In this document: positions 31,712-43,334 of the stretch, piece by piece | Layout of the letters: every line of letters starts with the position of its first letter | Position numbering within the stretch: the first letter of the stretch is position 1 | From: Grammothele lineata | Taxonomy: Eukaryota; Basidiomycota; Agaricomycetes; Polyporales; Polyporaceae | Assembly: GCA_002150815.3 (NCBI GenBank) | Contig: NDFF03000381.1 | Coordinates: forward strand, 186,001-250,000 | Direction: 5' to 3' | Length of the DNA stretch: 64,000 nt | Translations under genes and position numbers: made by a program | Notes under the pieces: generated by a model | Told to the model about the DNA's origin: nothing | Seen by the model: only the letters and a program-made list of their open reading frames with translations | The model's database searches: none

Positions 31712-34700
31712 ATGGCCTACGTCTTCAAGCGAGGTACGTCACCCTCTCAGTGGTTCATTTACTTCCCTACACTGACCCCAAACTTGCTGCTCTCCAGACG
31801 GGTAAGTCGTGCTACGACGCGTATCAACGCGTCTATAAAGTGCTCAATGAATACTTACGTGAACTATAGGCGCAAGGAACGCGTTCAGTTCGATAAGGTG
31901 CACGTGTCTGCACGCGTCCTGCCTCACGCATTACTCATGACTGCCTCAGATCACGGCTCGGATAGCGAAGCTTTGCTACGGGCTTGACAAGGACCACGTG
32001 GATCCGATTGGGTAAGTTCGGTTCATTGGTCTTGTTAGGCGTTGTCCTCAATATTTCCGAAGTATTACACAGAAGGTTATTGCAGGCGTTTACCCTGGGG
32101 TGACTACGGTTGAGTTGGACGTGAGTACTGTCCCGGTCATTCCGCTGTGCGGATCTCTCAGCCCCCTTCTAGAACCTTGCCGCCGAGACCGCTGCATATC
32201 TCACTACCAAGCACCCTGATTATGCCATCCTCGCCGCTCGTATCGCTGTATCAAACCTCCACAAAGAAACGAAGAAGAGCTTCTCCGCTGTTATCCATGA
32301 TCTGTACCATTATGGTATGTTCTTCGGCTCCCTTCTTCGTCTGTGAATTAATAGTAGCGTTCTAGTAAACCCCAAGAACGGCAAGCCTGCCGGTATGATT
32401 TCGACCGAGACGTACGAGATCGTTCAGAAGAACGCTCAAGTGCTCGACTCGGCGATCATCTACGACCGCGACTTCAACTACAACTTGTATGCATTCTTTT
32501 CCTCGTATGACGAAATGAGGCTTATGTTGGACCTTCTAGCTTTGGCTTCAAGACCCTTGAACGCTCCTACCTCTTGAAGATCAACGGACGCGTGGCTGAG
32601 CGGCCACAGCATCTTCTCATGCGTGTCGCTGTCGGTATTCATGGATCCGACATCGACCATGTTCTTGAGACGTATAACCTGATGTCTGAGCGCTACTTCA
32701 CGCACGCCTCACCAACGCTTTTCAACGCTGGCACCCCAAACCCTCAAATGAGCTCGTGTTTTCTTGTCTGTATGAAGGACGACTCTATCGAGGGCATCTA
32801 CTCGACCCTCAAGGACTGCGCTATGATCAGTAAGACCGCGGGTGGTATTGGTATCAACATCCACAACATCCGGGCTACTGGGTAGGTTGTCTCGTCTTAC
32901 GATCACAAAATATTCTAACATTTCTATAGTTCGTATATCTCGGGCACTAATGGCTATTCGAACGGCATCGTTCCTATGCTCCGTGTCTACGATTCGACGG
33001 CCCGTTACGTCGACCAGGGTGGCAACAAGCGCCCCGGTGCCTTCGCCATCTACCTAGAGCCTTGGCATGCCGACGTCTTCGAGTTCCTCGATCTTCGTAA
33101 GAACCATGGTAAAGAGGAGGTTCGCGCTCGTGACCTCTTCTATGCATTGTGGATTCCGGATCTTTTGTAAGTCGCTCGCCGTCTTGCCTCATCTCCATAC
33201 TGACGCTCATTTCAGCATGAAGCGTGTTGAGTCCGGAGGCAAGTGGTCGCTTTTCTGCCCCAACGAGGCGTCTGGTCTGCATGAGGTCTGGGGCGATGAG
33301 TTCGAGGCCCTCTACGAGCAGTACGAACGCGAAGGCCGCGCGAGGAAAACCGTTGAGGCCCAGAAGCTCTGGTACGCGATGCTCGAAGCGCAGATCGAGA
33401 CGGGTGGTCCGTTCATGTTGTACAAGGATGCTGCCAACAGTAAGTGATAGATTTCCTAGACCGACTCGTGATTCTCACCAGCGCTGTAGGGAAGTCCAAC
33501 CAGCAGAACCTTGGTACCATCAAGTCCTCTAACCTGTGCACGGAGATCATCGAGTACTCCGCACCCGATGAGACCGCCGTCTGCAACCTTGCTTCTATTG
33601 CGCTGCCGTCGTTCATCGAGGGTGGCAAGTACAACTTCCAGAGGCTCCACGACGTCGCAAAGGTCGTCGCGTTCAACCTGAACCGCATCATCGATGCGAA
33701 CTACTACCCGATTCCTGAGGCCCGGAACTCGAACATGCGCCACCGTCCGATTGGCATCGGTGTGCAGGGCCTCGCGGACGCGTTCATGGCGCTGCGGCTG
33801 CCATTCGACTCGGTCGAGGCACGTAAGCTGAACCTGCAGATCTTCGAGACCATCTACCACGCTGCAGTCGAGGCGAGCTGCGAGATGGCCAAGGAGCAGG
33901 GCCCGTACGAGACGTACCAGGGCAGCCCGGCGTCGCAGGGCAAGCTCCAGTACGATATGTGGGGTGTCACGCCAACAGACCTCTGGGATTGGGCGAGTCT
34001 CAAGGCGAAGGTTGCCCAATATGGTTTGAGGAACTCGCTCCTGCTGGCTCCTATGCCTACTGCGTCGACTAGCCAGATTCTGGGCAACAACGAATGCTTC
34101 GAGCCCTACACGAGGTGAGCGATCTGTCCTGATAGTTCCGTGGTGAGAGACTCATCGTGATTCTGTAGCAACATCTACACTCGTCGTGTCCTCGCCGGCG
34201 AGTTCCAGGTGGTCTGCCCGTGGCTGCTCCGTGAGCTCGTCGAGCTCGGGCTGTGGAATGACGACATGAAGAACATGATCATCGCGAACAACGGCTCGGT
34301 GCAGAACATCGACATTATCCCTGATGACGTGAAGGCGATCTACAAGACCGTCTGGGAGATCTCGCAGAAGAAGGTCCTCGACCTCGCGGCGGACCGCGGC
34401 GCGTTCATCTGCCAGTCACAGTCCCTCAACGTGCACCTGCAGGCGCCGACTATGGGTCAATTGACGAGCATGCACTTCTACGGGTGGAAGAAGGGCCTGA
34501 AGACGGGCATGTACTACCTGCGTACGCGCCCCGCCGCACAGGCGATCAAGTTCACTGTCGACAGCTCCTACCTGAAGGAAGCAGCGAAGAACCAGAAGAA
34601 GCCGAACGGCGTCGTAAACGGCATCAACGGTGTTCCTCACTCGTCCACTCCCTCTCCCGCCACCCCTGCCACCCCTACCCCTTCAACTCCCATCAAACAG

Positions 34701-34976
34701 GAGCCCGTCACGCCCTCCCTAGCCACGCCTGTGTCGAACGGCGTCGCGGCCGCGGCCGCGGAGCTTTCCAGCCCTTCGCCTGCGCCGACCACGGTGGACG
34801 CGACCCTCGCCAGTGCGACGGCGTCGCTCAGCCTGGACGAGCGTACCGCGAAGGCGGCAGCGGAGGACCCGGAATTCGCTGCGGCCCTCCAGCGTGCGCG
34901 AGACAAGGAGCTCGAGCAGGCCAAGCTCATGTGTTCGATCGAGAACAAGGAGGCGTGCCTCATGTGCTCGGGCTGA
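31712..34976 (+). CDS. RNR1: Ribonucleoside-diphosphate reductase large subunit
   Basis: Model: join(31712..31733,31798..31801,31870..31897,31950..32011,32063..32120,32173..32314,32366..32486,32540..32881,32930..33166,33216..33439,33490..34114,34169..34976), 890 aa. The class Ia R1 subunit makes dNDPs in the cytosol. The ATP-cone start reads [20 protein letters not shown] only if a 4-nt exon (ACGG) is used. Active-site cysteines are in PQMSSCFL, the thiyl-radical position in SSNLCTEI, and [10 protein letters not shown]. The C-terminus ends in [14 protein letters not shown], the shuttle cysteine pair. A low-complexity insert rich in Thr, Pro, Ser and Ala (about 770-845) precedes the tail, as in other fungi. 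Length is normal. MCB motifs upstream and in early introns suggest G1/S regulation. Confidence 0.96.
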
Positions 34977-35345
34977 GCGCAACGCCCATGCCGGGGATTG
35001 CACGTTCGTAGTGCCGTGTGTGGTAGTGTATGTCGTGGTGGACTTGCATGCAGCTGTGTATCGTTTTGTTTGTCCTGTTCTCCGATCTCATGTATCCCTG
35101 ACTGTCTGGCTTCCTGTCTATGGCTCTCGATTACGCATCGCATCTGTTCCAGTGTACTAGTACGAGTTTCGTCGCCCTAATAGACCGCATTTCCGCCTTG
35201 ACCGGAGTGTATGAGCCGTGGGAAGGAGCTGCCGACCCATTGAGCGCGCCACGGGCGAGAGACGCGCAGGGCTTGCGGGGCTGGAGCTTGGGCGAGACGC
35301 GAGCTCAAAGGTTGTCTCCGCTCGTCCTTGCTCCGATCTCAGCGC
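34977..35345. other. RNR 3' region and F-box gene promoter
   Basis: About 370 nt between two + strand genes; no gene or clear core-promoter element recognised. Confidence 0.5.
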
Positions 35346-36947
35346 ATGAGAGCCATGGACATCACCGCAGTCTCTTCCTCGTCGCTCTCCCCGCCCTCGC
35401 CCGTCTATCGCCTCCCTACGGAACTCCTCATCGACATCTTCGTCCACTGCTCAAGCACGCCCTCCGACCACCTCACTCCTGTTGTCCTCGGCCAGGTCTG
35501 TCGGTTCTGGAACGACGTTACTCGTCTGTCCCCTCGTATGTGGCAGCAAGTCTACCTCTACGAGTCCAACGGTATACATGTCTCCCATGACCAAGCCTTG
35601 CAATGGATACGCAGAGCCCAACCTCTTCCTTTCGACGTCCACATCCATGTGTCTACCACAGACATGATCCTCCCCCTCATCTCCCCCATTCTCAGCCACA
35701 TGAAGCGTCTCCGGCGGTGTGTCATCTCCGGCAGGCACGAAGAAGAGTTCGACTTTTCAAAGTACCCCTTTGACTCTACCCGCGACTGCCTCGTCGACGA
35801 ACTCTACCTCCTCATCAAGGGCGTCTCTGCCATCGACGTCCTCGGCCTCAACGGTCCCGACTCCGACGGCGCGGATGACCGTCCCCCGCTCGACATCTTC
35901 CGCGTACACTGCCCCGCGGACGAGTCTCCAGAGCTCTCTCTACATTTCGGTGTGTACGCGCTCCCGCTCGCGGATGCTCTGCGACCCCTACCCGTGCGCG
36001 CGCTCTACATCTCCGAATTCTCGCTGGACGTATCGACAGATGTCCCGCGCATGCTCGCCTTCCTGCGCTGCACCCCTTTCCTCGAGTCCTTCCACTTTAC
36101 CGGATGGCCGCAGGAAGGTGACCCGATCGCCCCCGGCGCGCTCGCGCCCGTCCGCCTCCCCGCGCTCCGCACGCTCCTCCTCCGCTCAACAGTCGCCGTG
36201 CGCGCCATACTTTCCCACATCGACGCTCCCGCGCTTCGCGAACTCCTTCTTGAACACACCAATGTCGATTTCGCGCTCCGCACTGAGCCATACGTCGCTG
36301 CGGCCCCGCGCGAAGAGGGCGAGAGCGAGGACGAGGCGCGCGACTTCTCGCAGTCGCCCTGGTCCGACCACGCGACGGGCATGGGCCTCCGCGCTTTCCT
36401 CCGCCGCTCGCGCCCGCCGCTCGAGGTGCTCCACATGGACTACACGGACATGCGCACCAAGGACTTCCGGTGGGCGTTCGCGCGCCTGCGCAGGCTGCAG
36501 GAGTTCCGCATCGTCGGCTCGGACATGTCCGACCGCGTCGTGCGCATGCTCGCGCCCGTCCGCCGTCGCCCACGCCGACGCCACTCTGACACGGGCACCC
36601 GCATGCACACGGGGGGCGCATGGCCGGTCAGCGCGTACCCGCCCGAAGAAGAGGAAGATGCAGACGAGGACACCGACGACGGCAACGACGGCGCGAACAC
36701 TCTTCTCCCATGGACCGTGCGTCTGCCCAGCCTCCGCCGGCTCTCCGTTTGGCACTGCCAGCGGATCGGCGGGGACGAGGTCGTGCAGGCGCTCCGGGCG
36801 CGTGTCGCGTTCACTGACGCCGTCGCCGGTGCGGATAAGGGCGCGACGCTCGAGAGCGTCACCGTCGTCGGATGTTCGGAGTTCGGGTTCCAGCACGCAC
36901 AGGCACTGAGGGACGTGCTGGGAGAGCGGTTAAGGACGGATGGGTAG
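35346..36947 (+). CDS. F-box-like protein with leucine-rich C-terminal region
   Basis: A single uninterrupted exon of 533 aa. Residues about 18-70 form an F-box-like domain (VYRLPTELLIDIFVHCSST, VLGQVCRFWNDVTRLSPRMW), which normally binds Skp1 in SCF ubiquitin ligases. The rest has irregular leucine-rich, LRR-like segments (LRTLLLRST, LRELLLEHTNVDF, LEVLHMDYTD, LRRLSVWHCQRIGGDEV) that could bind a substrate. An acidic stretch near 437-452 (PEEEEDADEDTDDGND) interrupts it. Such F-box genes form large, fast-evolving families in Agaricomycetes and are often intronless. The start at 35346 is chosen because the frame upstream opens with non-ATG codons; a second ATG at 35355 is nearly equivalent. 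Substrate unknown. Confidence 0.85.
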   Translation: MRAMDITAVSSSSLSPPSPVYRLPTELLIDIFVHCSSTPSDHLTPVVLGQVCRFWNDVTRLSPRMWQQVYLYESNGIHVSHDQALQWIRRAQPLPFDVHIHVSTTDMILPLISPILSHMKRLRRCVISGRHEEEFDFSKYPFDSTRDCLVDELYLLIKGVSAIDVLGLNGPDSDGADDRPPLDIFRVHCPADESPELSLHFGVYALPLADALRPLPVRALYISEFSLDVSTDVPRMLAFLRCTPFLESFHFTGWPQEGDPIAPGALAPVRLPALRTLLLRSTVAVRAILSHIDAPALRELLLEHTNVDFALRTEPYVAAAPREEGESEDEARDFSQSPWSDHATGMGLRAFLRRSRPPLEVLHMDYTDMRTKDFRWAFARLRRLQEFRIVGSDMSDRVVRMLAPVRRRPRRRHSDTGTRMHTGGAWPVSAYPPEEEEDADEDTDDGNDGANTLLPWTVRLPSLRRLSVWHCQRIGGDEVVQALRARVAFTDAVAGADKGATLESVTVVGCSEFGFQHAQALRDVLGERLRTDG

Positions 36948-37317
36948 AAGGGATGCCGTTATGTGGTACCTTGGCGCAGTTCGGTGTATTTGTACATGTA
37001 CGGATCTGATGAGTGTAAGATAGGTTTGGAAGTTTCCCTCTGTCTATCGTCGTGCTAGAGCTCTCTGTTCACTTGCTGTCTGTTAGTTGTATGCGCCTTC
37101 TCGTACATTACTTCGAAGTCCCGCATTAGGATGTGTTCGATCTAGCATGCTGTGTCTGACCGATCACAGCGCATCGGCATCGAGAAGTGACATCTATTGA
37201 ACAAGATAGAAGCTTGTGGTACGTCTACAACAACACAAGATTGTAGCCCAGGTCATCCGTACATAAGCGAACTTCGCTGTTGAACTTGACACGGGATGTC
37301 GTAATACATCATCACCC
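36948..37317. other. Convergent 3' region between the F-box and AMP deaminase genes
   Basis: 370 nt, relatively AT-rich, with no recognised gene; presumably both 3' UTRs. Confidence 0.5.
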
Positions 37318-40300
37318 TCACTGTGCTGGGAAGGTGTACGCTTGTGGGTCGACGTTTCGCCTGGTCCTGATCATGGCCAGCTCCTCGAGCAGCGTCTGCC
37401 GGCGGTACTCCAGGCGCAGGTTCGGGACGTTTGTCTGCGCGTGCGTCAGCTCATGCCTCCGGACGTCACGAACAAACAGGAGACGCGGAAAGCGGAAGGA
37501 TGGGGAAACGGACCTTGTTGATCTCGTTACCCGCAGCTCCAGGGAGGTACCACTTCTGGCCGAGCCAGTGGCGTTTGACCTCCATCTCAAACCCACTCTG
37601 GATGACTGAGTTGCGGGCGAGCTCGGCCAGTGAGCTTTGCGGGAACTTGTAAATCTAAGCGTCGAAAGAAAGCGGGAACTAAGCACAACAGCGCGGAGGC
37701 GGGCAACGAAACACTCACGTGCGCAGCGACACTGTATTCCTCGAGCAGCGGCTCCTTGGTGAAGTGGAACTGGAGCGGGTCGTCCGTGCTCAAGCTGACG
37801 TTGAGGCCGACCTTAAAGAAGTCTGGAAGTGGGTTGCGCTCGTACGTTAGGAAGAGTGCGTTATTGCTCAGCGGGCTCATCGCGAGCCCAATCTGCTTGA
37901 GATAGAAGAGGTACTGGAGTGCGGGCACCTTGCGCAGCAGGATGCCGTGCGAAATCGAGTGCGCGGTCAAGAAGGCGGATGCGAGGTGGTCCGGGTCACC
38001 CGCCTCGCCGCAGTGTGGGCGGAAAACGAATGTACCTGTGGATAGACTGGATTGGTGCTGGGGATACAAAGGACGATGAAAGAGCTTACAAAAGCCGCGG
38101 GCATGGCGCCATTGGTTGAGGCTGGCGATGTTGGCATACATGTAATAAACCCTGTATAGACATTAGCCACCATGAAAGCCACATATATCCCGATAAAACC
38201 CACCAATAGGAATACGGTGGCGTTTCCTTGGCCGACCAGAGGCGGGGGTAAGGGAATTTCTTGTGGAATCGGCGCTCAGACTTCGATTCATCGTCAACGG
38301 TGTCGAAACCGATGACGCGTTGAAGGAAGACATGCAGTTCGGGGTGGGAAGACGGATCTCTCGTCACCTCGAAGAGGGGCTCGAATATGTCTACAGCAGT
38401 TTATATTAGTAACAACCGTAGAGTCGACATGCCAGGCGTACTTCGGACAATGTCTTCGAACGTCTCGATTGATCCGTTTTGCTTATACACGTCGTACAGA
38501 CGAGGGATTTGAATGAGCCAGCGGACGTTGTGGGAGTAGAGCTTGTGGTTCACGATCCACTTTGCAAGCTTATCCCACTCATCGCGCTTGCGACCGTAAA
38601 TGCTGATACGCCATTCGCAGTTCTGGAGAAAGGTTTGAGGTCCCTAGATGACAGGAAATGATTCAATGGTACGCACCTGGTACTTGCTTTGCTCAACGTC
38701 GGCCATAACCTCTGTTCTGACAGTTAGCGCAACTCCAATCCGCTTCCAGGTTTAACGTACCCTTTGTCAATTCAGCGAGATACCTTCCGTGAATGTAGTT
38801 GTCCGTCTTTAAGAAAATCTCCCTTAGACGTGACTCCCCGATCGGATTGTACTTGAGATTGAACTTGTCAAATCGGTGGAATGAATCATGGTGTGCGTGC
38901 ATGTCAAGCGTGTCAATCGAGAGGTCGTAGGCCGTCAGGTTCAGTGACTGGAAGACCTGCTCTAACGTGAGCTCTTTTCCGTCACGGAAAATCACAACAT
39001 CCTGCATGAAACCCTCGTCATTCGACTTCGTCGGCGGACTATTTTTTCGGTAATCACGCACGTCTGGGCTACGTTTCATTTTGGACTTGATGAACCGAAG
39101 CAGATGCTTTTGGTTCATGCAACTGGAGTGGTGAACGTGAGTATCGACCTTGCGCACATTGTAGAAATCACTGGATCCATTGTCAGAACGGTGTAAAAAC
39201 CTAATAGTTGACGTCGCACCGGTGTGGGACGCTCTTCATCTCCGCCAGTTCCTGTGGCTCGTTGAGCAGTTGGTACATGGTGAATTTGTGAGCAAGGTAG
39301 TTCAGCCTTCGGAATGCAAAGCTCTTGGTCGGGCCATCACAGATCACCCCAAGGACTTTCTCTAGGTCCATGAAATATTCGCGAATACTGGGTACGTCAA
39401 ACAAGGGTGTCTTGTCTAAGACGGAATGAGATTCGAGTTTATGACGAAGACAGTAGACGATGTATTTTTGCAGCGCCGTGTATGCTTACACCGCAACAGA
39501 GTTCCCTCGGCGACCACGGTGAGTCTCCGCCGCCATCTCCACCGTCGACCGCCTTGGATCAGCTCCAACGCAGCGCAAACAATCTATGATGCTACCAACA
39601 TACACGAACTACCCTGGTACGGAGACAGCTCCTGGAACACGGTGAAGGGTCGCTCGACAGAGGAACAAGCCTGTCCCCCACATTGTTCGTGCAACCCTAC
39701 ACCGTGTCCCAGGAGTAGCCCATAAGGCTTGAACACGTACCTGCGCCATTGTACACCTGGAACACGCCTTTTTCGTCAATGGCGAAGTCCCATTCATGGG
39801 CGCCGGGGACTTCGCACATTTCAAAGTCGAACTCTTCGTCCTCCACATGTTCATGCCCAGAGCTTCGAGGCACGGCAGAGTCCCTGCCTCGCCAGTGCCA
39901 ATGCGGCGGCGGAGGGTGGGGATATATGCGCCATTTCCCGAACGGAGGCTTCGATGGACTCCGCGGGACATAGTCAGCGTCAGGGCGCACACCGGACACA
40001 CCTGCGAGATCTTCATCAAGGCCGGTAAAAATCCCGTCGTAAGTGCGCGGGTCGAAGCCGAGTTTTTGACCAGAGCGCGACATGTACTTGTCCCGTAGGT
40101 CGAGACATTGCTCGAGAGACTCAAAAATTGTGAAGAATTCGGGTGGTATAGGAGGCTCTGTGTTGTCGTCACTGGTTAGCATGTCGTACGTGAGGGGACG
40201 CGACGCGCAGGAACCGCATATATCTAGGGTGCCAATGTTTGTCCTCGCGCCGCTCTTGCGGCGACGCCTGCCGCGGCGAGCGCACATTTATGCCTTCCCA

Positions 40301-40834
40301 TCTTCGGCATATACGGCTCCGGCATGCCTCGGACACGAGTACGAACACGCACCAGGGAGTCTCGCCTTCCCCTTCGCATCCGCCGGGGTGATCGGACGCA
40401 TGGCCTCAGGCAGGGCCCACCCGTTCTGCTCGCCGTTCGTGGGCTCGGGGATGGAGGGCATTTTTGCGGGCATGAAAGGACTTTCTGTGAGCGAACTGCC
40501 CGCAGGCATCATTGGTGAGCTCAAGAGCGATCCCGGGCGGGGCGCAGTGTTGGCGTCTGATCCCCGGCGGTGGGCGAGGAGTTTCTCCTCAATCTGTTAT
40601 GCAGTAAAACGTACATGGTCAGGAAGCATGAGACCACAATCAAGTAGTTATGAATGGAGAACGTACATGGTGTTGAGTCTTCTCCTCTGTGTAGTCGAAA
40701 AATCCGCCCTTCGCATCGAAACTGGGTACCGGGGGCGAGCGCGACTCTGCGCGCGAGTCTGAGGAACTGCGAGAAGTGGGTCCAGAGGAGCTGTCCTGGA
40801 TGTGCATTGTGGATATGTTTGGGAGTTGAGCCAT
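37318..40834 (-). CDS. AMD1: AMP deaminase
   Basis: Model: complement(join(37318..37434,37514..37654,37719..38035,38090..38151,38204..38390,38442..38622,38677..38711,38761..39170,39220..39415,39741..40254,40315..40593,40667..40834)), about 868 aa. The enzyme converts AMP to IMP plus ammonia in purine balance. The catalytic half is certain: [58 protein letters not shown] and [17 protein letters not shown] with the zinc-binding residues of the family. The nine exons below 39416 are firm. Upstream, the joins around 40254/40315 and the long 325-nt intron 39416-39740 fit phase but could hide another exon. The N-terminus is Pro/Ser-rich and poorly conserved, as usual for the regulatory region of the family. 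Confidence 0.93.
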
Positions 40835-41265
40835 GTCGTGTACTGGACACGCCCGAGCGAGAGTGCAAGAGAGTCCTGGTGATGGACAGGTTTTCTGGGG
40901 AGGATGAGATATATGTGCGCCGTATTATCAACGGAACACGCGCCGAAGTCCCGCCGGCGTCGAAAACTTTGCGCAAGCGCCTGCAGTTCATTCTGCCTGT
41001 CGGTTACCTCGCGCTACCACTGCGGATGAACAGCACAGGAGCTCCTGGGGCCGATCAATGTCTCCAGCGTGTGTGTCTGCAGATCCCAGGGAGATCCAAG
41101 CCAAATGGCAATAAACGTGCAGCACATGCGGAAATCAATATCGCTACATCTACGATATACATGATGCAGGCGAGAACACAACTCATACTACACACCCGCT
41201 ACCGACTATGGCCCGAAATGTCATGCTGCCGTCGCATTGTAGACGTAAGAAATATATCATACACT
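40835..41265. other. Region between AMP deaminase and eIF3i
   Basis: About 430 nt holding the AMP deaminase promoter and the eIF3i 3' UTR, both on the minus strand. No gene recognised. Confidence 0.5.
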
Positions 41266-42704
41266 CTACTCCTCGATCTCCATGTCTCCATAAGGCTTTG
41301 CACGGAAGTAGCTCTCATCGAAGTGATGCACGCGGACAAAGCCATCCTCACCACCTGAGGCATAGCAGTCACCCTTCGGAGAAACAGCAATACTAGCCCC
41401 AGAAACTATTCAGTCACGAGAAGTAGAGACGGAAGCAAAGATTACACACGTGTTCACAGGACCGAAGTGTCCTTTGACGCGACCAACCTCCTCCTCGAAA
41501 AGCTTGTGCCAGAACCGCGTCTCAAACTTGCCCTGTCGGAGAGAGGTCGTAGTAACGCTCATCGCGTCTTGCCCGCCGCCAAGCAGGACATAAGGTTTGG
41601 AAGGAGCAAGGGCAGCGCTGTTGAGAGGCGTCTCCGTCACGTACGTCTTGAGGACTGTCAGCGTGCGCGTCTCTTGTAACTGCATCAAATAGGCGTTAGC
41701 CTCGATCACTTCGTAAGACTCGAGTGAAACACACCCTTGCAGTCTTGTCCTTGCTGCTCGTGATGAAGTACGTCCGGTCCGGGCTGAGCTGCAAGTCCGT
41801 GATGGTGTCCCGATGCGCGTGTTCGTTGAGTATGACTTCTTCGCCCGTTTTTGCATCGAAGAGAGCGACCTTCCCAGATTCGTGACCAGTCAGGATAAGG
41901 TCTGGTCGGTGCGCAAAAGCGCATACAACAGCCTTAGAGCCGATAGGATTGAACATGAAGACAGGCTCTTTAGATTCTACAGACGTTAGGTTCAATCAGT
42001 AACGAGGCATATCATTGACACCCGCGCATTTGTATCCGAGCGAGCGTTGAAATCTTAAGAGTAGCGAAAGGTAGCGAAGGTGTAGAACTTACGGTCTGTG
42101 CCATCCCCGTCCCTGTTAATGTTGAATATCCGTACCGCACCCTGGTAGCCCATCCGCTGCTCTGTGATACAGACGACCTGGTCATCATCTTCGCTGAAAG
42201 CAACACGTTTGACAGCTGTAGGGAACTCCCATCGGAAGAGGCATTTGCCGGTCTGCACAGACCAGAGGCGGAGGGTGTTGTCGGCAGAGCCACTGACTAG
42301 GAAACGCGATTGAGCTGCACGCGGTAACGACGAGGGTAGCGTGAGGGAAAAATCGAATAGAAATGCGCAATGGTTCAATCAGATGTCTGAACTGAAAGAC
42401 AGGACGAGTAGACTCACAGTCGACATCAATCGTCCAAACGGTGCCGTTATGTCCATCGTACGTCCCTAGTCGCTCTCCATTGTGGGTGTACCATACGTTG
42501 ATGACGTGGTCTTTTGAGCATGAGAAAAGCAGGTCACCCTCTTTGTTGAACTTGATTTGTGTGAGCGAACGCTCGTGGCCTGTTGAAGACAAGAATGAGC
42601 TTTCGAGAGGGGGAGAAAGGCGAAATGGGGACCTTGGAGAAGGATCGGCCTCTACATGATAGACGTGAGCTTAACCCAGCACATGCACATAGGAGACATA
42701 CCAT
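41266..42704 (-). CDS. TIF34: Eukaryotic translation initiation factor 3 subunit i
   Basis: Model: complement(join(41266..41392,41450..41679,41735..41976,42093..42314,42418..42579,42633..42651,42702..42704)), 334 aa. eIF3i is a seven-bladed WD40 propeller in the eIF3 complex on 40S subunits. The start reads [19 protein letters not shown], which is the family N-terminus. WD repeats are clear: [67 protein letters not shown], and the last, [16 protein letters not shown]. The end [14 protein letters not shown] is also typical. The first coding exon is only the ATG, with GTATGT following at once; exon 2 is 19 nt. Length matches the family. Confidence 0.94.
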
Positions 42705-43334
42705 TTTAGACAACGTATGAAGGGCTTAGGACGGGCGGGCAGGGAGGAATAGCAATAGTCTTGCGCACAAGCTGGGTGAGTCCAAGTTTTCGACCCGCGG
42801 CTCCGGCCGATCAATCCACAATTGGAAATCTAAGCGCCCATCATGCACATCTTCGGCTTGCAAGCTTATATCTATGGTTCTTTCTGCCTCTTGATAGAGC
42901 AGGACATAATGATGGAAATTTAACTACACTGTTTTAGAGCTCTTAGACATTCAACTGCGGCCGACTCCAATAATCCGGTGAAAGCGCCATAACGGGTCCG
43001 TCCGACACGTGATCAGCTCATTCTGACATGAAGCCTGCATGCAGACTGATGAGACTTCAGCGCCCTGACAAGACCTGTTCTCTTCCGCCCATCATCCACA
43101 CCTCTCTTGCCCCGGGCACTGGTCAACGCTATTCCACGCTCTTGCCACGGCCTTTGGCCCTCTATCGATCCAATCGTTTTGGTGCATCTTGCTCTTGTTC
43201 TGTGTCGTCCTGCTCTGAAAGCCTGAGGCCTCCAAAGTACTAGTGCACATCGCTTTGACCAGGACCCCCTCAATCGTCTCGTCAATCCCCTTGGGATTCT
43301 AATAGCCGCTCCTCATTGGCATTCGTCATAGGGT
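42705..43334. other. Divergent promoter region between eIF3i and the BTB gene
   Basis: About 630 nt between two divergent starts. No gene or clear TATA element recognised. Confidence 0.5.

Noticed and set aside
40654..41358. + strand ORF of 234 codons antisense to the 5' end of AMP deaminase
   Set aside because: It overlaps conserved coding exons on the other strand, shows no family motif and has random-looking composition.
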